This document shows positions 1 through 10,073 of a stretch of 64,000 bases of DNA, one piece after another. Position 1 is the stretch's first letter. Each line of letters starts with the position of its first letter. Source of the stretch: Polytrichum commune (Eukaryota > Streptophyta > Polytrichopsida > Polytrichales > Polytrichaceae); assembly GCA_950295325.1 (NCBI GenBank), contig OX485805.1:13178501-13242500 (forward strand), read 5' to 3'. Under the pieces are notes generated by a model. That model was not told the DNA's origin. It was given only the letters and a program-made list of their open reading frames with translations, and did not search any database. The translations under genes were made by a program, and so were the position numbers.

Positions 1-869
1 ATGTTACCTAGGACAATAGATGTGCTACTATCATGGCCTTACGGTAATCAAAGTTTCTGTATCAGATATGAATACAATTATGTATAGGTGTGTATAGGTG
101 GGTAAATTAAAAATGTTGGATGGTTAGGTGGTGGCCAATGTAATTATAATATTAAATGCAAGATGAGAGGAGATAGCATGATATTATGGTCAATACCATT
201 ACATTGTATGCAAAACAATAAAGTAGTTGCTAATTTAATTTTGATTACATGTATTTTTATACTCCATGTACTATTGTTGTTGCTAATTTAATTTTGTTGT
301 CTACGTTTTCTAAAATGTACTCTTCATATTAGGTACTCCAATATTATAAACCACCCCTCAACAATGTTTATTGCTCATATAATATTAGCCAATTTGCTTT
401 GTTGTATACCACAAATACATAGATGCCTTTTTCTTTGTCATTATGTGGACTCATGGTCTATGCATGTAGTCCACATGAATACACATTCCATTGTAAGGCT
501 GGCACACGGAATGTAGTAATGCTAGGTTTGTATTTATAGGACATAGTTGGTGGCTGGTATCCTATGTTGGAAAACGGATCCAAGGTAAAGCGATCAGTAC
601 TTAAGGGGACACCCCCCACCGTCGGGACTCTTTTTGCATCTCAGCTGTGGGTTGCGCTCTTGTAGTGTGCTCCTGCTACAGATTTTGTGCATGTAAAGAT
701 CCTATTGCAATGGACCTATTATACCCTAAACCCCAAGTCCTGAGCCCATTAGGGTATACAATTTGTATTTGGGTTGCACTCTCCTTGTAGTGTGCTGATT
801 TTTTTTAAATTTCGGACAGTTATCCTTTCTGGTGCAATGATCCTATTTTAACGCCGCAAATCACGGAGA
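1..869. other. No gene seen; probable interior of element A
   Basis: No convincing coding sequence on either strand. Two similar segments, about 647-715 and 773-845, share the words GGGTTGC, CTTGTAGTGTGCT and GATCCTAT, so a local duplication is likely. No inverted terminus matching the element end at 5527 is seen here, so the left part of element A probably lies outside the window. Confidence 0.5.
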
Positions 870-1712
870 TTTACGGACGCGCGTCCGTAAACCTTAAACA
901 TATTGGTTCATTGAACCTTTATTTGTTTGAGCCAATACTCATGTACGTTGAGGTTTACAGACGCGCGTCCGTAAACCTGCATACCTTTGGTGCTATAGTT
1001 CTGTAGGTCACCTACACCACCTGTCGTGAAGAGCACCACAACGACAATATATTACCATGGAAGTTTACGGACGCGCGTCCGTAAACCGTAAACCCCTTGG
1101 CGCGTTGGACATTGCATTTAGGCTAGTAATGATGTCCACAGAGGTGTATTCCATCGATCACTGTCTTTATGCTAGGAATGAGGTCCACAGAGGTTTACGG
1201 ACGCGCGTCCGTAAACCTGGAAAACTTTGTTACCATAATGTGCCATGTAGACTGAGACTGCAGTGAGACTGTACGGTCATGAAGGGTTGGGAGCTCGCAT
1301 CCCTTAGCCTACATCACCCTATGTGTCATACTATAATAATTTGACAGTGATTAAACATTTTAGGAAGCGCGTATGGCCGTGTTCAAACCTCTTCAAATTT
1401 CATGAGTCGTCAGGCCTGTGTATACATGGCCGTGTTTGGAGGACCTCTTGCTTCCTTGAACCTCTGTCTAGGACTACATTGATGTTTGTCATACGGATGT
1501 TTACGGACGCGCGTCCGTATACCTTTGTTTTGGTTGAGGGTTTAACTGAACTTTGTGTACGAGCCGATTTACGGATGCGCGTCCATAAACCAGTGATGTT
1601 TTTTTTGCCTCCTCATTTCCGCTCCTATGAACACATCAATGTATCCGTATGCGCGTGTGCTTGCGCTGCTGATGTTATTACATGGAGGTATACGGATGCA
1701 CGTTCGTATACC
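870..1712. repeat. Cluster of seven CG-rich palindromes (family P1)
   Basis: Half-site TTTACGGACGC followed directly by its reverse complement. Copies are at 870-891 (perfect), 951-978 (one mismatch), 1063-1086 (perfect), 1191-1218 (perfect over 28 bp), about 1499-1522, 1568-1590 and 1687-1712 (the last two diverged). Spacing is roughly 70-280 bp, so this is not a simple tandem array. The cluster ends about 145 bp before the putative transposase start. An eighth copy lies in that gene's intron (3315-3334). Position and symmetry suggest binding sites for a dimeric protein, such as subterminal transposase sites, but this is inference. Confidence 0.8.
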
Positions 1713-1855
1713 AATGCTAGCTTTGTTTTCAAGCCATGAAATCCACTAGTGTTCACATTGTGTTTCATTGACAATAATAAGCGTTAGGGCTATCCATGAC
1801 ATTTATTGAATGGGATATTTTGACATACTCTTCATTTGGCTCTCTTGTAGTGGCC

Positions 1856-4757
1856 ATGGATTCCAACGTCGGTGATAGTGGGGTTGATTTTTCGTCGGAA
1901 GCGTCAAGCTATGCTAGCGAGTTTGAAGTTGTCGTGGAACAAGAAACTACGATTGGTGTCGCCAATGTAGAGGATGAATTCCTCCCACCATGTGAGGGTT
2001 ATTCCCGGGAGCAGTGGATTGATCTTGATGTCGTCCTCCTCAATGGATGTGGCGTCCCCGTGGCCGATGGTGTTTGTCGGAACTCGAATCCTACGGATTG
2101 TATTGATGCAAATTCCCTTGGGGAAGAAGATGTGGGGGTGTGCATTTTGAATTCCTTACATCCGTTGGAAGTGCCTTCTGGTTGGAGATTCTCTCTTCGT
2201 CGATGGCCGTTGCGCAGTGTTCTTCATGATGGTGTCAGCTTGTGGAATCATTCCCGCCGTTTTGATCAAATGCAATCGGCATTGTTCTCCACAATGCGCC
2301 CTAGAATGGGTCGGCGTAAATATGATTCCGTTCGTTTGCCTCGTGAACCCACGCAACGTCGTCGAGATCAAACATTGGGAGATGCATCTATTAGGTCCGT
2401 AGCAACAAAGGATTGTTGTGCAAAGAGATGTTGCCAACTATTTCCCCGTGACAAGATCAAATCTTTGAGACAAGAGATGTGGCTCGCGGACTTTCGTATA
2501 CGATCTGCAAAGAAACTTGAAGTCCATCGCAACATGCATCTTGATGTCGAAGGTCGTAAGGTTGTGACCTTGGAAAATGTCGAGATATGTTGCAACGCAT
2601 GGTACATTATACATGCAGTTTCAAAGGCAGATTTTTATAGGTTCCGGAACTACTCGATGCAAGGACACCGTTCTCGGTTCCATGGCAACTCTGGCACAAA
2701 GAAGCCTAGGGAAGCAACACTCCAAGCGGCTGCAACACTATCAACCATCATTATGCCATTGGCAGATGCGATGCCACACAAGACGCGAACTCTGCCGTCG
2801 GGGGAAAAGGTTGTTCAGATGGTTTTGCCTACAGGGACAAAATGGAAGAACATACTTATGGATGTTAATGAAGTTGGCGAAAAGGCTGGATGTGGGCCGA
2901 TTTCGTTGTCAAAATTGAGTGTGATCAAGAATCAACAATTCGCAGAATACATTACGAAGAGACCTGGGGATAAGTTTGCTAGGTGTTCTGCTTGTGAGAA
3001 ATATAAAGGCCTTCGAGATGCACATCCCATTGGGACTGAGTCCCACAACCGACATCAACTGAAATACATTGAGCATGTCAACAACCAGGAGGCACACCGT
3101 CAAGACTACTACAAGAATCGCGCATTATCGATAATGAGGCCGAATGAGGTTTTGACAATCATTCATGACAAAATGGACCATGCAAAGACGGCGTGCCCTT
3201 GTTATGCGCGGAAAATAAAGGCTACAGATGGATATTTCAAGCTTCCAATATCTGTCACAGGTTTGTTGGTTTTCACATTTATTTTTTGCGCGCCCACATA
3301 CTCATTGTTAAGATTTACGGATGTACGTCCGTAAGTGTACATTTTTTTGCTTGCTTGGGGAAATTTTTGAATTTCATTCATATATACGATTTGTGTGGCT
3401 AAATGCAGGTATGATCGCACATGGTCATGTGGACGTGAAATATGCACATTATGGCTTGGATTTATATCCTGGCGACGCCAATCATACCGTAGGGTCTTTT
3501 GCAAAACTTCTACGAGATCTTGAGAGTCCGCCCACATCATCCTCTCGTGCTCTTTTTGTTGGATGTGGAACAACACCGATTTATGAGGCTGTGCTAGAGG
3601 GGAAGGAGGTTTGCCTATCTTCACTGCAAGAACCGCCTGAACAACCCGTTCTTGCTAAACCTTTGCCTCCAACTCTACACGTGCAACTTGACAATTGTGC
3701 CAAGGACAACAAATGTCGATACGTATTTTGTTTTTGGTCATTGCTCGTAGCCGAGGGCATTTTCAAAGAAGTGTTTGTGTCTTTTTTGATGGTTGGCCAC
3801 ACGCACGATGACATTGACGCTTCATTCGGAAGTTGGAGTATGAAGTTGCACGAGGAGGATTTTCCCACAATTCCTCTTCTCATGAAATCGTACATGGATT
3901 TGGATAATGTGCCAGTCATCCCGCATTTGATTGAAGAAGTGCCCGATTTCAAATCGTTTATCAAACCATTCATTCTTAAAGGAGGTGACCGCTTAGTGGG
4001 CCATACCAAGGCTCAACAATTCCGATTCTATATGCGTGATGATGGTCTGCCGGCCATGCAATTTAAAGTTTTGTGTACCTCCCTGAATTGGGGCCCAGAG
4101 GAAGGGATACTCGTATGGCGCCAAAACGAAGATGGCAAATGTATGCTACCTGATGGGGAGCCGAAGCCCTGCAAACCCAACCCCATGAGGAATGGACCAG
4201 AAATCATCAAAGGTATATCTGGATTCATCGAGTACTGGAAAGATTTGTGCGAGGAAGACATCACAAGACGTGTTCGGGATACCCACGAACCATTGATTGC
4301 GTATTGGGATCGCATCCGCTCAGCGTTGCTAGCACCCGAAGACGATAGACCATCATGTTTGACACAAGGTTTTTGGCCACTAAGCCGAGTGACAATCGTG
4401 GAATCTGAGGCCATGTTCTTCAACAATGGGGACGTTCGTGAAGAGTTCGCGGCGGACGACCATTATGTTGGCCCTGCTCGTAATCGCCCGGCTCCATCAT
4501 TTCGTGTGGCTATTGATTGCTACGAAGGTTATATGGTCCTCGTACGTCCTGGAGATGAGGAACATCCTAAACCGATTTGGTTGGTGAAAGCATTGTCATC
4601 ACCAAATTTTGTTCCAACTAGCCCAAATTTTCGTCAAATTGAGGTGGAATATTGCCGTCCAAGCACCAAAGATCAAAATGTGCTCCGCACATATTTAGGG
4701 TGGGACACGAAAAAAGGTTTCAAATGGACAATGGACTCAGCATACGAACCAATATAG
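1856..4757 (+). CDS. DUF7869-type putative transposase, copy A (two exons)
   Basis: Exons 1856-3260 and 3409-4757 join in frame to 917 residues. The 148-bp intron is GT-AG and contains a P1 palindrome at 3315-3334. The ATG at 1856 was chosen because homology with copy B begins soon after it. An in-frame ATG at 1796 is the alternative. Visible features: a Cys-rich segment (CCAKRCC), a CxxC (RCSAC) and three acidic motifs spaced as in an RNase H-fold transposase: IIHDKMDH, HVQLDNCAKDN and GHTHDDID. Similarity to copy B at 33508 runs over the whole length. After the TAG at 4755-4757 the same frame continues about 58 codons with homology to the copy B tail (for example IDFAKDNLAR), so this copy seems shortened by a nonsense change. 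The family assignment is from memory of DUF7869 motifs. The transposase role is inferred. Confidence 0.7.
3261..3408 (+). other. Intron of DUF7869 gene A carrying a P1 palindrome
   Basis: Donor GTTTGT follows ACAG, and the acceptor is ATGCAG. The position falls inside the motif SVTG|M, which is uninterrupted in copy B. The intron holds TTACGGATGT followed by ACGTCCGTAA at 3315-3334, one mismatch from perfect symmetry. Confidence 0.75.
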
Positions 4758-5050
4758 ATAAACACGGATACCATACTTTGTGCTTGGAAACCACGCAAAG
4801 GTTCCAAAACTGAAACAATGACCATCCCCCAAAAACATATAGATTTTGCCAAAGACAACTTGGCACGTATTGCTGCTGCAGAAAACAATGTCGAGAATGG
4901 AAATGAAGCAGAAGATGAAGATGGTGAATGATATTGACGTAGGTTTGGGCCAAAGATATTTGAATGTGTATTGGTTTTTCATAAAATATATGACATTGGG
5001 GTCGAATACTATATTAGACACATTTTATAGCAATTTTATAGATTACAATT
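4758..5050 (+). other. Former 3' coding tail and downstream region of gene A
   Basis: Codons 4758 to about 4931 still encode an acidic tail similar to copy B before a TGA. No other gene is visible. Confidence 0.5.
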
Positions 5051-5232
5051 ATATTGCATGGATGCATTGATTTACGGATGTGGAATCCAAATGTTTTTTA
5101 TGTTTGTGTTATTACGGATGTGGACCCTAAACTATATAATTATATTGCATGGATGCATTGATTTACGGATGTGGAATCCAAATGTTTTTTATGTCTGTGT
5201 TTTTACAGATGTGGACCCTAAACTATATAATT
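5051..5232 (+). repeat. Two tandem 91-bp units with half-palindromes
   Basis: The unit starting ATATTGCATGGATGCATTG at 5051 recurs at 5142. Each unit has two words of the type TTACGGATGTGGA, which match one arm of palindrome P1. They may be relics of P1 sites on the 3' side of the gene. Confidence 0.8.
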
Positions 5233-5372
5233 ATATTGCAGATGCTAATTTGCAATTTCGTGTCATTGGAATATTGTGTTGGCATAGTTTTGATTATCAA
5301 CTGAATAATTACTATATTTAGAAACATATATATTCATCACATATGGATCTTTAAAACATTATGTTGCCATTG

Positions 5373-5446
5373 TTCCCCATGTTCCCCATGTTCCCCATGT
5401 TCCCCATGTTCCCCATGTTCCCCATGTTCCCCATGTTCCCCATGTT
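5373..5446 (+). repeat. 9-bp minisatellite (TTCCCCATG), about 8 copies
   Basis: Contiguous repeats of TTCCCCATG run to about 5446 and end in a diverged TTCGCTACG. Element C has similar GGGAAC-type repeats next to both of its ends. Confidence 0.9.
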
Positions 5447-5487
5447 CGCTACGTTCACAATATTCGCATCCGAAACTACGGGTCCAA

Positions 5488-5527
5488 TTTATTTTGAGAC
5501 TTTCCAAAGTCTCCAATTAACGAATAT
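5488..5527 (+). repeat. Right terminus of element A (hairpin plus AATAT)
   Basis: TTTTGAGACTTTCC and AAAGTCTCC form a short hairpin, followed by AATTAACGAATAT. The layout matches the right end of element C (TTTTGGGACTCCC, AAAAGTCCC, then TTTAATAT at 37363). Confidence 0.5.
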
Positions 5528-5994
5528 AGTGTTTTCAATGGAAGCTATATTATCTCAATTTACCAAAATTCACTTGAAATCTATTTTTAGATATAAAATA
5601 ACATTTAACATGCTCTCTTTGCAAATGGAAATTCTCATTTCTATTCAAGTCTATGATTGGAAATAAATTAAAAATTCAAATCTTAGTTTTGAAACTACAC
5701 ATGTAAGATGGATGCGAATTGAATCTTACTTTGTCGAAAATCTCTCAAATGCACACTATTTATCATCTAATAAGAACTGTAACCTACAACGTAGACCTCC
5801 ACTGTTAGATATTGTGGGTTGGAATATAGTGTGCATCCAGAGTAACATCCCACATGTTTTAAGTGCCCACTTTCTCGTTTATAATGTGGGCCACAGTATT
5901 TACCATAAACAGTGTATTTTTCTTACTGAACATAAGCATCAGGTCCTAAAGCATGTCAGCCACATTCTAAGGGGGCAATTCTATTGTAAACGCG
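5528..5994. other. Spacer between elements A and C; no gene seen
   Basis: AT-rich sequence without a supported coding region. If both boundaries are right, this is the only non-element DNA between two related elements. Confidence 0.4.
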
Positions 5995-6016
5995 ATATTA
6001 AACATTATGGGACTTT
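5995..6016 (+). repeat. Left terminal inverted repeat of element C
   Basis: 22 bp starting ATATTAAACATTATGGGACT. It is identical to the reverse complement of 37342-37363. Confidence 0.65.
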
Positions 6017-6047
6017 AGGATGATTTTGGGACTTCTGGGATGTATGT

Positions 6048-6082
6048 GGGGAACTCATTGGGAACTCATTGGGAACTCGTGG
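6048..6082 (+). repeat. Subterminal GGGAAC direct repeats, left end of C
   Basis: Three units of roughly TGGGAACTCAT, 11-bp period. The right end of C has spaced GTTCCC words in the opposite orientation (37262-37296), and element A has TTCCCCATG repeats near its right end. Confidence 0.7.
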
Positions 6083-6269
6083 ACACTTTGGATGGACCTG
6101 CCCATGTGAGACAAATACTCTTTGCTTCCAATGGGCTTTTGCATAGATTGTCACACAACAAGAGGTTTGCACCCACAATCCTCTTCATTGAAACACCAAT
6201 GCTATGCTAGGAGGCGTCCACTCGATTGAATATTGTGCTATAAATGCCTGTAACATGCCATAACTTAAA

Positions 6270-7181
6270 TTACTCTACATTTGTGCCTTGGCTTTCGCAA
6301 ATTGTGGAGTCCTGGTTGGCCATGGACTCAAATATGTTTGGCAAGTGAGGTTTGATTTCCTGAGATTGCTCCCATGTGACTTTCTCCATGTAAGCCAAGT
6401 CCGGTATTTTGCTCCCAAGATAGGCTTTTTGCTGAGAGTCAAAGCCAATGTGTTCTGCCGCTAACACCAACATACAAAGGCGGTGTATGCGATCGCCGAG
6501 CAAAAGAGTGCCCGTATATCTCTGTAGCGCAGTTGTCATGGTCCTCTGTAGTCCCATAAACTCGCGCGTTACGTCATGGATCTGCGATGCTAAGTAGTAA
6601 AACTCGTAATCAATGTTACGCTCCCCCATTGTGGGTTCCACTGGGTCTCCATCATTCTGTGGATCGGCAATATGACAGGCTTCCAACAATGGTGTGATTG
6701 GGAGGTCCTCATCCGTGATGTCATAGACATGGTTGAACATGTCTTCTGAATCACGGCGGAGTAAGTCATCTAAATGGGGCTCGATTGCTTGCGTAGCTTC
6801 CCACATATCGTTCTCTATTAAGTGCAACTCTGGGAGACGTTGTTGGAGTGCCTCCACTTGTGGGATGGTGAGCCCTATATCGGCACTTAATACCACCAAT
6901 CTCCCAAGCATGTGTGCATCCATTCCAACCAAGCGGCATCCTTTATATCTATCTAAAGCAGTGGTCATAAATGATTGTAGTTGCATGAACCGTTCCATGC
7001 ACACATCAATATCTGAAGCTAAGTTGTTAAACTCGTCGTCCATACTCCTCCTTTCCATTGGGAGGCCTAACGGGCATTCCAGTTCAGCTGTTTGCATTCT
7101 CGCAATGACCTCCCCGAACCCAGTTGGCTGGGGAGCCGGGGGGGAACTGGCCGGGTTGGGAGGGGCATCCTGACATGGCAT
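6270..7181 (-). CDS. Uncharacterised protein with two ~100-residue repeats
   Basis: An open frame of 303 residues. After a Pro-rich head (about residues 1-25) come two homologous blocks of about 100 residues. Block 1 begins ERRSMDDEFNNLASDIDVCM and block 2 begins GERNIDYEFYYLASQIHDVT. Both share a FM-LQ-(F/R)-MTTAL-RY-G core, then (I)E(N/K)-(M/T)WE-(A/S)-Q-I-PHL. They are predicted mostly helical from composition. The ATG at 7181 overlaps a good splice acceptor (GTCAG before GATGCC), so this may be the last exon of a larger minus-strand gene. No family recognised. It lies about 250 bp inside the left end of element C, so it is likely cargo. Confidence 0.55.
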   Translation of the reverse strand: MPCQDAPPNPASSPPAPQPTGFGEVIARMQTAELECPLGLPMERRSMDDEFNNLASDIDVCMERFMQLQSFMTTALDRYKGCRLVGMDAHMLGRLVVLSADIGLTIPQVEALQQRLPELHLIENDMWEATQAIEPHLDDLLRRDSEDMFNHVYDITDEDLPITPLLEACHIADPQNDGDPVEPTMGERNIDYEFYYLASQIHDVTREFMGLQRTMTTALQRYTGTLLLGDRIHRLCMLVLAAEHIGFDSQQKAYLGSKIPDLAYMEKVTWEQSQEIKPHLPNIFESMANQDSTICESQGTNVE

Positions 7182-8018
7182 TGAATAGTACGAACAAGTG
7201 TGAATAACGCTTCAACATGATAGGTACAGATACCTATAACCGAAAACTTAAGCATTTCAGCATAGCATATCTTGGAATATCAAGGAGTAATTTTTTGTGC
7301 GTAGGAAAATAAGGTTCATGAATAATGACCCTTTTTTCAAAATTGATTTTGTAAAATTTCTTTGTGCGAAAGTCGGTCAGAGCCCATGACCAACACATAG
7401 CTTCACACATGACCGACAATATCTATGGGAAACAACTTCCCCTCCAGTCATATTGTCCTCGCGTTTTATATATATTCATAACGACTTCTAGTAAAGCCAT
7501 GCGCGTTTATGAGCTACTCTACTTGTCGGTGATGGGATCGTTATCGGTTATAGGGTGTCTATACCTTAAGGGCGGATTTGCAAGGTGCACACATGGGTTG
7601 TTCCTCTGGGAGTGTGCATTCAAGACAAAGGCGCACTACACGTTGTGTCCAGTCACAAAAGAGTTTGGGCACGACAAATAGATTACACGAAGGGGCAGCT
7701 TCCCATGCAACAGTTATGCAAGACAGAACGAAAACATTCACATGGAGCTTCCGCCGTATCGTTTATGCACTACATGTTCCACCCATACATGGGGAAGTGC
7801 TCGATTATGGATTACGAAGGACAAGCAAGAACCATACATTGGGTGCAAACAAACAAGTGGATATGGTAAGCAAAATGAGAGCATGGCTGACATGTGAACC
7901 GACTTGATATAAGACAATGCGTTGGGTATTGGGAGTGGCTGGCCACTTTTATATATTGAGTGTTGCACTAAATATTGTGTACACATATGAATGCCCGCAC
8001 AATTGGTCACGGGATTGT
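7182..8018. other. No supported gene
   Basis: Several short open frames occur on both strands, but none has recognisable motifs or splice context. If the minus-strand exons on either side belong to one transcript, this is intronic. Confidence 0.4.
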
Positions 8019-8492
8019 TTAACTTCTAGCATATTTAGGGTACAGACAAATCATCTGTCCATCACATTGATTGTGGTGTTTTGGGCCTTCCAAGGGGATG
8101 CTAACCGTTTCCGGACCGTGCTCTGTGTGTGTCGCGAGGTCAGCCAACCCCGCATGCAATAGATTGACGCCTCTTGAATTAGGACCTCTTGACTCAATAA
8201 GCTCTATTTGATGCTCGCAGGTGGCAGGTGGTCCCAATGGTTTCATATTGAAGTCAGCACCTTGCGCGTTCAAAAGAATCGTTGGCACTGTGGTCGTGAT
8301 AGGTTGTGGGTCATAAGTTTTGCCAATGCTCGCCAATCCCGCACGTAACATGTGAACACCCCTTGAGTTAGGACCTCTTGATTCAATGAGGGAGATTTGG
8401 TGGTCGCGTGTAGAGATAGAGCGCAGGACGGGCAATGTTTCACAAGGGGATGCACAGTCTTCCACTGCGGGTTCCATATTGAGAGCAACACC
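8019..8492 (-). CDS. Exon with duplicated ESRGPNSRG motif, unknown function
   Basis: A good acceptor (CCGTGCAG) precedes an exon starting GVALNMEPAVEDCASP. The exon holds two copies of a block of about 60 residues: QISLIESRGPNSRGV followed by MLRAGLASIG, then QIELIESRGPNSRGV followed by LLHAGLADLA. Each is preceded by LRS/LGP and followed by a Thr/Pro-rich stretch. I do not recognise the motif. The exon end is uncertain; the frame stops at 8019, but a donor may lie upstream of that. The open frame upstream of 8492 is only translated microsatellite and is not counted. Confidence 0.5.
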   Translation of the reverse strand, partial: GVALNMEPAVEDCASPCETLPVLRSISTRDHQISLIESRGPNSRGVHMLRAGLASIGKTYDPQPITTTVPTILLNAQGADFNMKPLGPPATCEHQIELIESRGPNSRGVNLLHAGLADLATHTEHGPETVSIPLEGPKHHNQCDGQMICLYPKYARS

Positions 8493-8529
8493 CTGCACGG
8501 TGACAAAGTGACACGCATTTATTTGGCTT

Positions 8530-8705
8530 ACTAATTTACATACACTCATACACACATATACACCCATACACACATATACACCCATACACATATGCACCCA
8601 TACACATATACACATATGCACCCATACACATATACACATACACCCATACACATATACACCCCTACACATATACACCCATACACATATACACCCATACATA
8701 TATAT
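8530..8705 (+). repeat. Microsatellite, CACCCATACACATATA-type
   Basis: Irregular tandem repeats built from ACACCCATACACATAT variants. It lies just upstream (minus strand) of the ESRGPNSRG exon, in a presumed intron. Confidence 0.9.
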
Positions 8706-8935
8706 GTTTGCAACTTATCATGATTTCATAACTCGCATATGCGGTAGCAACTGAACCAAAATTGCATACACATGCACGTTGAAGCGAGTCTGGATTTATA
8801 CAGATTGAAGTATACTTATGCTAATGACCCTGAATTGGTAATGAAATGTGTGTTTGATATTACAATAACCTTTACACAATAACGTTGTCGAAACAATAAA
8901 TGACACAATAATAATAAATGACAATAATAAATTAC

Positions 8936-9098
8936 CAGAGTTGATCCATCAGTCCATTGCACATGGTGCAAGTTGTTCTTCACTGGTGAAACCTCCATTG
9001 GGTTGTGCGACTCTGAAACTTGTTTCACCTCTATTGGACCGCGTGAGAGCCCCGAAGTGGGGCACGGAAAAGCTGATGGCGTGGAACTGGATGGTGTG
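8936..9098 (-). CDS. Partial exon interrupted by the LTR retrotransposon
   Basis: Reading SSSTPSAFPCP..SGLSRGPIEVKQ..and ending WTDGSTL at a donor GTAATT (8935-8934). The upstream side abuts the retrotransposon target site. Across the insertion the frame would continue upstream as a Pro-rich segment near 15887-15910, so the element landed in or next to an exon of the cargo gene. Function unknown. Confidence 0.4.
9094..9098. repeat. Target-site duplication GTGTG (left)
   Basis: GTGTG directly before the left LTR, matched by GTGTG at 15882-15886 directly after the right LTR. Confidence 0.9.
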
Positions 9099-10073
9099 TG
9101 TCGCAACCCTTGCTAGCCCCCTTAGCAATCTTGCCAATTTTCCTTTCTAGCAAAGGTTACGAGCGCTAACCCTTCGCATACCGCCATGCTAATGGTTAGC
9201 TCCTCTTACCCCGGACCATATAATTCAAAGGAGGGGAACCAACCCTCCTACTTTGCTTTCGGGACTCACCCCTTAATCGGTAACCCATTTCTTCGATGTG
9301 GACTTCCATCCATGGAAGTCCCATCTTATGTTGATCATCGCATTGCCGGAGCAACACTACAACAACCCGAACCATTCTAGGCAACTATGGCCTCACAATG
9401 GGCCAAAGCCCATGGAGGCCGTGCCGTTCGGCCTCGGGTGGGTGAGGCCACACCACCTCACCCATATAAGCCTCTAGGACTCTACACGGAGCCCCTACCC
9501 CACCGCCAACCAACCTCTTGTCTCTCTACCAAGAGTTGGGGCCAAGTGGACATTTTCCCTTAGCTGCTGGGCCTAGAACCCCCCCAGCAGCTTCAGACCA
9601 TCATAACTTCCTTGTATGATGTCTGATCATAACAACCAACCACTCCATCCTCATCTACGTTTCACGTAGATGCCGATGGACTCCTTGCTTGCCCCATTCG
9701 GGCAAGGCTTGAGGAAGTTATGCCTGTTTGAACCTTGGCAGTCCCGGGAATCACTCCCAGGCACTGCTGTACCAGGGCGCTGTCCCGGGACAGCACCCCA
9801 CTCAAATGGCCATAACTCCTAGCTCACACCTCCGATTGAGGTGATCTTGAGCATTCTAGAATCACCACGCCATGAGCTACGCATAGCTCATGGCCTCACC
9901 CTCATGCCTCCTAGTCTTTGTGGGTGGGAGGCGTTCCCAACGCCCGGGGCCCTCACCCACACTAGGATCACTTGGGCCCTCTCACCAACGGCGCCACAAG
10001 TCCCGGGTGTCACTCCGGGGTCCCCCTTGTGCCCATGGTGTTTCGGCCACTCCTTATGGAGAGGTGCGCGACA
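9099..10073 (-). repeat. Left LTR (3' LTR of the minus-strand element)
   Basis: Starts TGTCGCAACC and ends GCGCGACA in plus-strand reading, with short inverted TGTCGC/GCGACA ends. It matches 14907-15881 with a constant offset of 5808. A purine-rich tract on the minus strand (10074-10085) adjoins its inner edge and fits a polypurine tract. Confidence 0.95.

Larger units (their letters stand above)
870..5527 (+). mobile_element. Element A: right part of a DUF7869-type DNA transposon
   Basis: The unit consists of the P1 palindrome cluster, the DUF7869-type gene (1856-4757), two 91-bp tandem units with degenerate half-palindromes, an array of TTCCCC repeats and a terminal hairpin ending in AATAT at 5527. 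The right end resembles the right end of element C at 37363: both carry a small GACT..AGTC hairpin, end in AATAT and are preceded by repeated GTTCCC words. The left end is not in the window. Calling it a DNA transposon rests on the gene's DDE-like motifs and on these shared ends. No target duplication was found. Confidence 0.6.

Noticed and set aside
600-640. GGGGACACCCCCC..GTCGGGACTC as the left end of element A
   Set aside because: No ATATT-type terminus and no GGGAAC repeats are next to it. Similarity is limited to GGGAC words.
8493-8699. N-terminal YGCICVWVYMC-type protein sequence
   Set aside because: It is translation of the CACCCATACACATATA microsatellite upstream of a clear splice acceptor.
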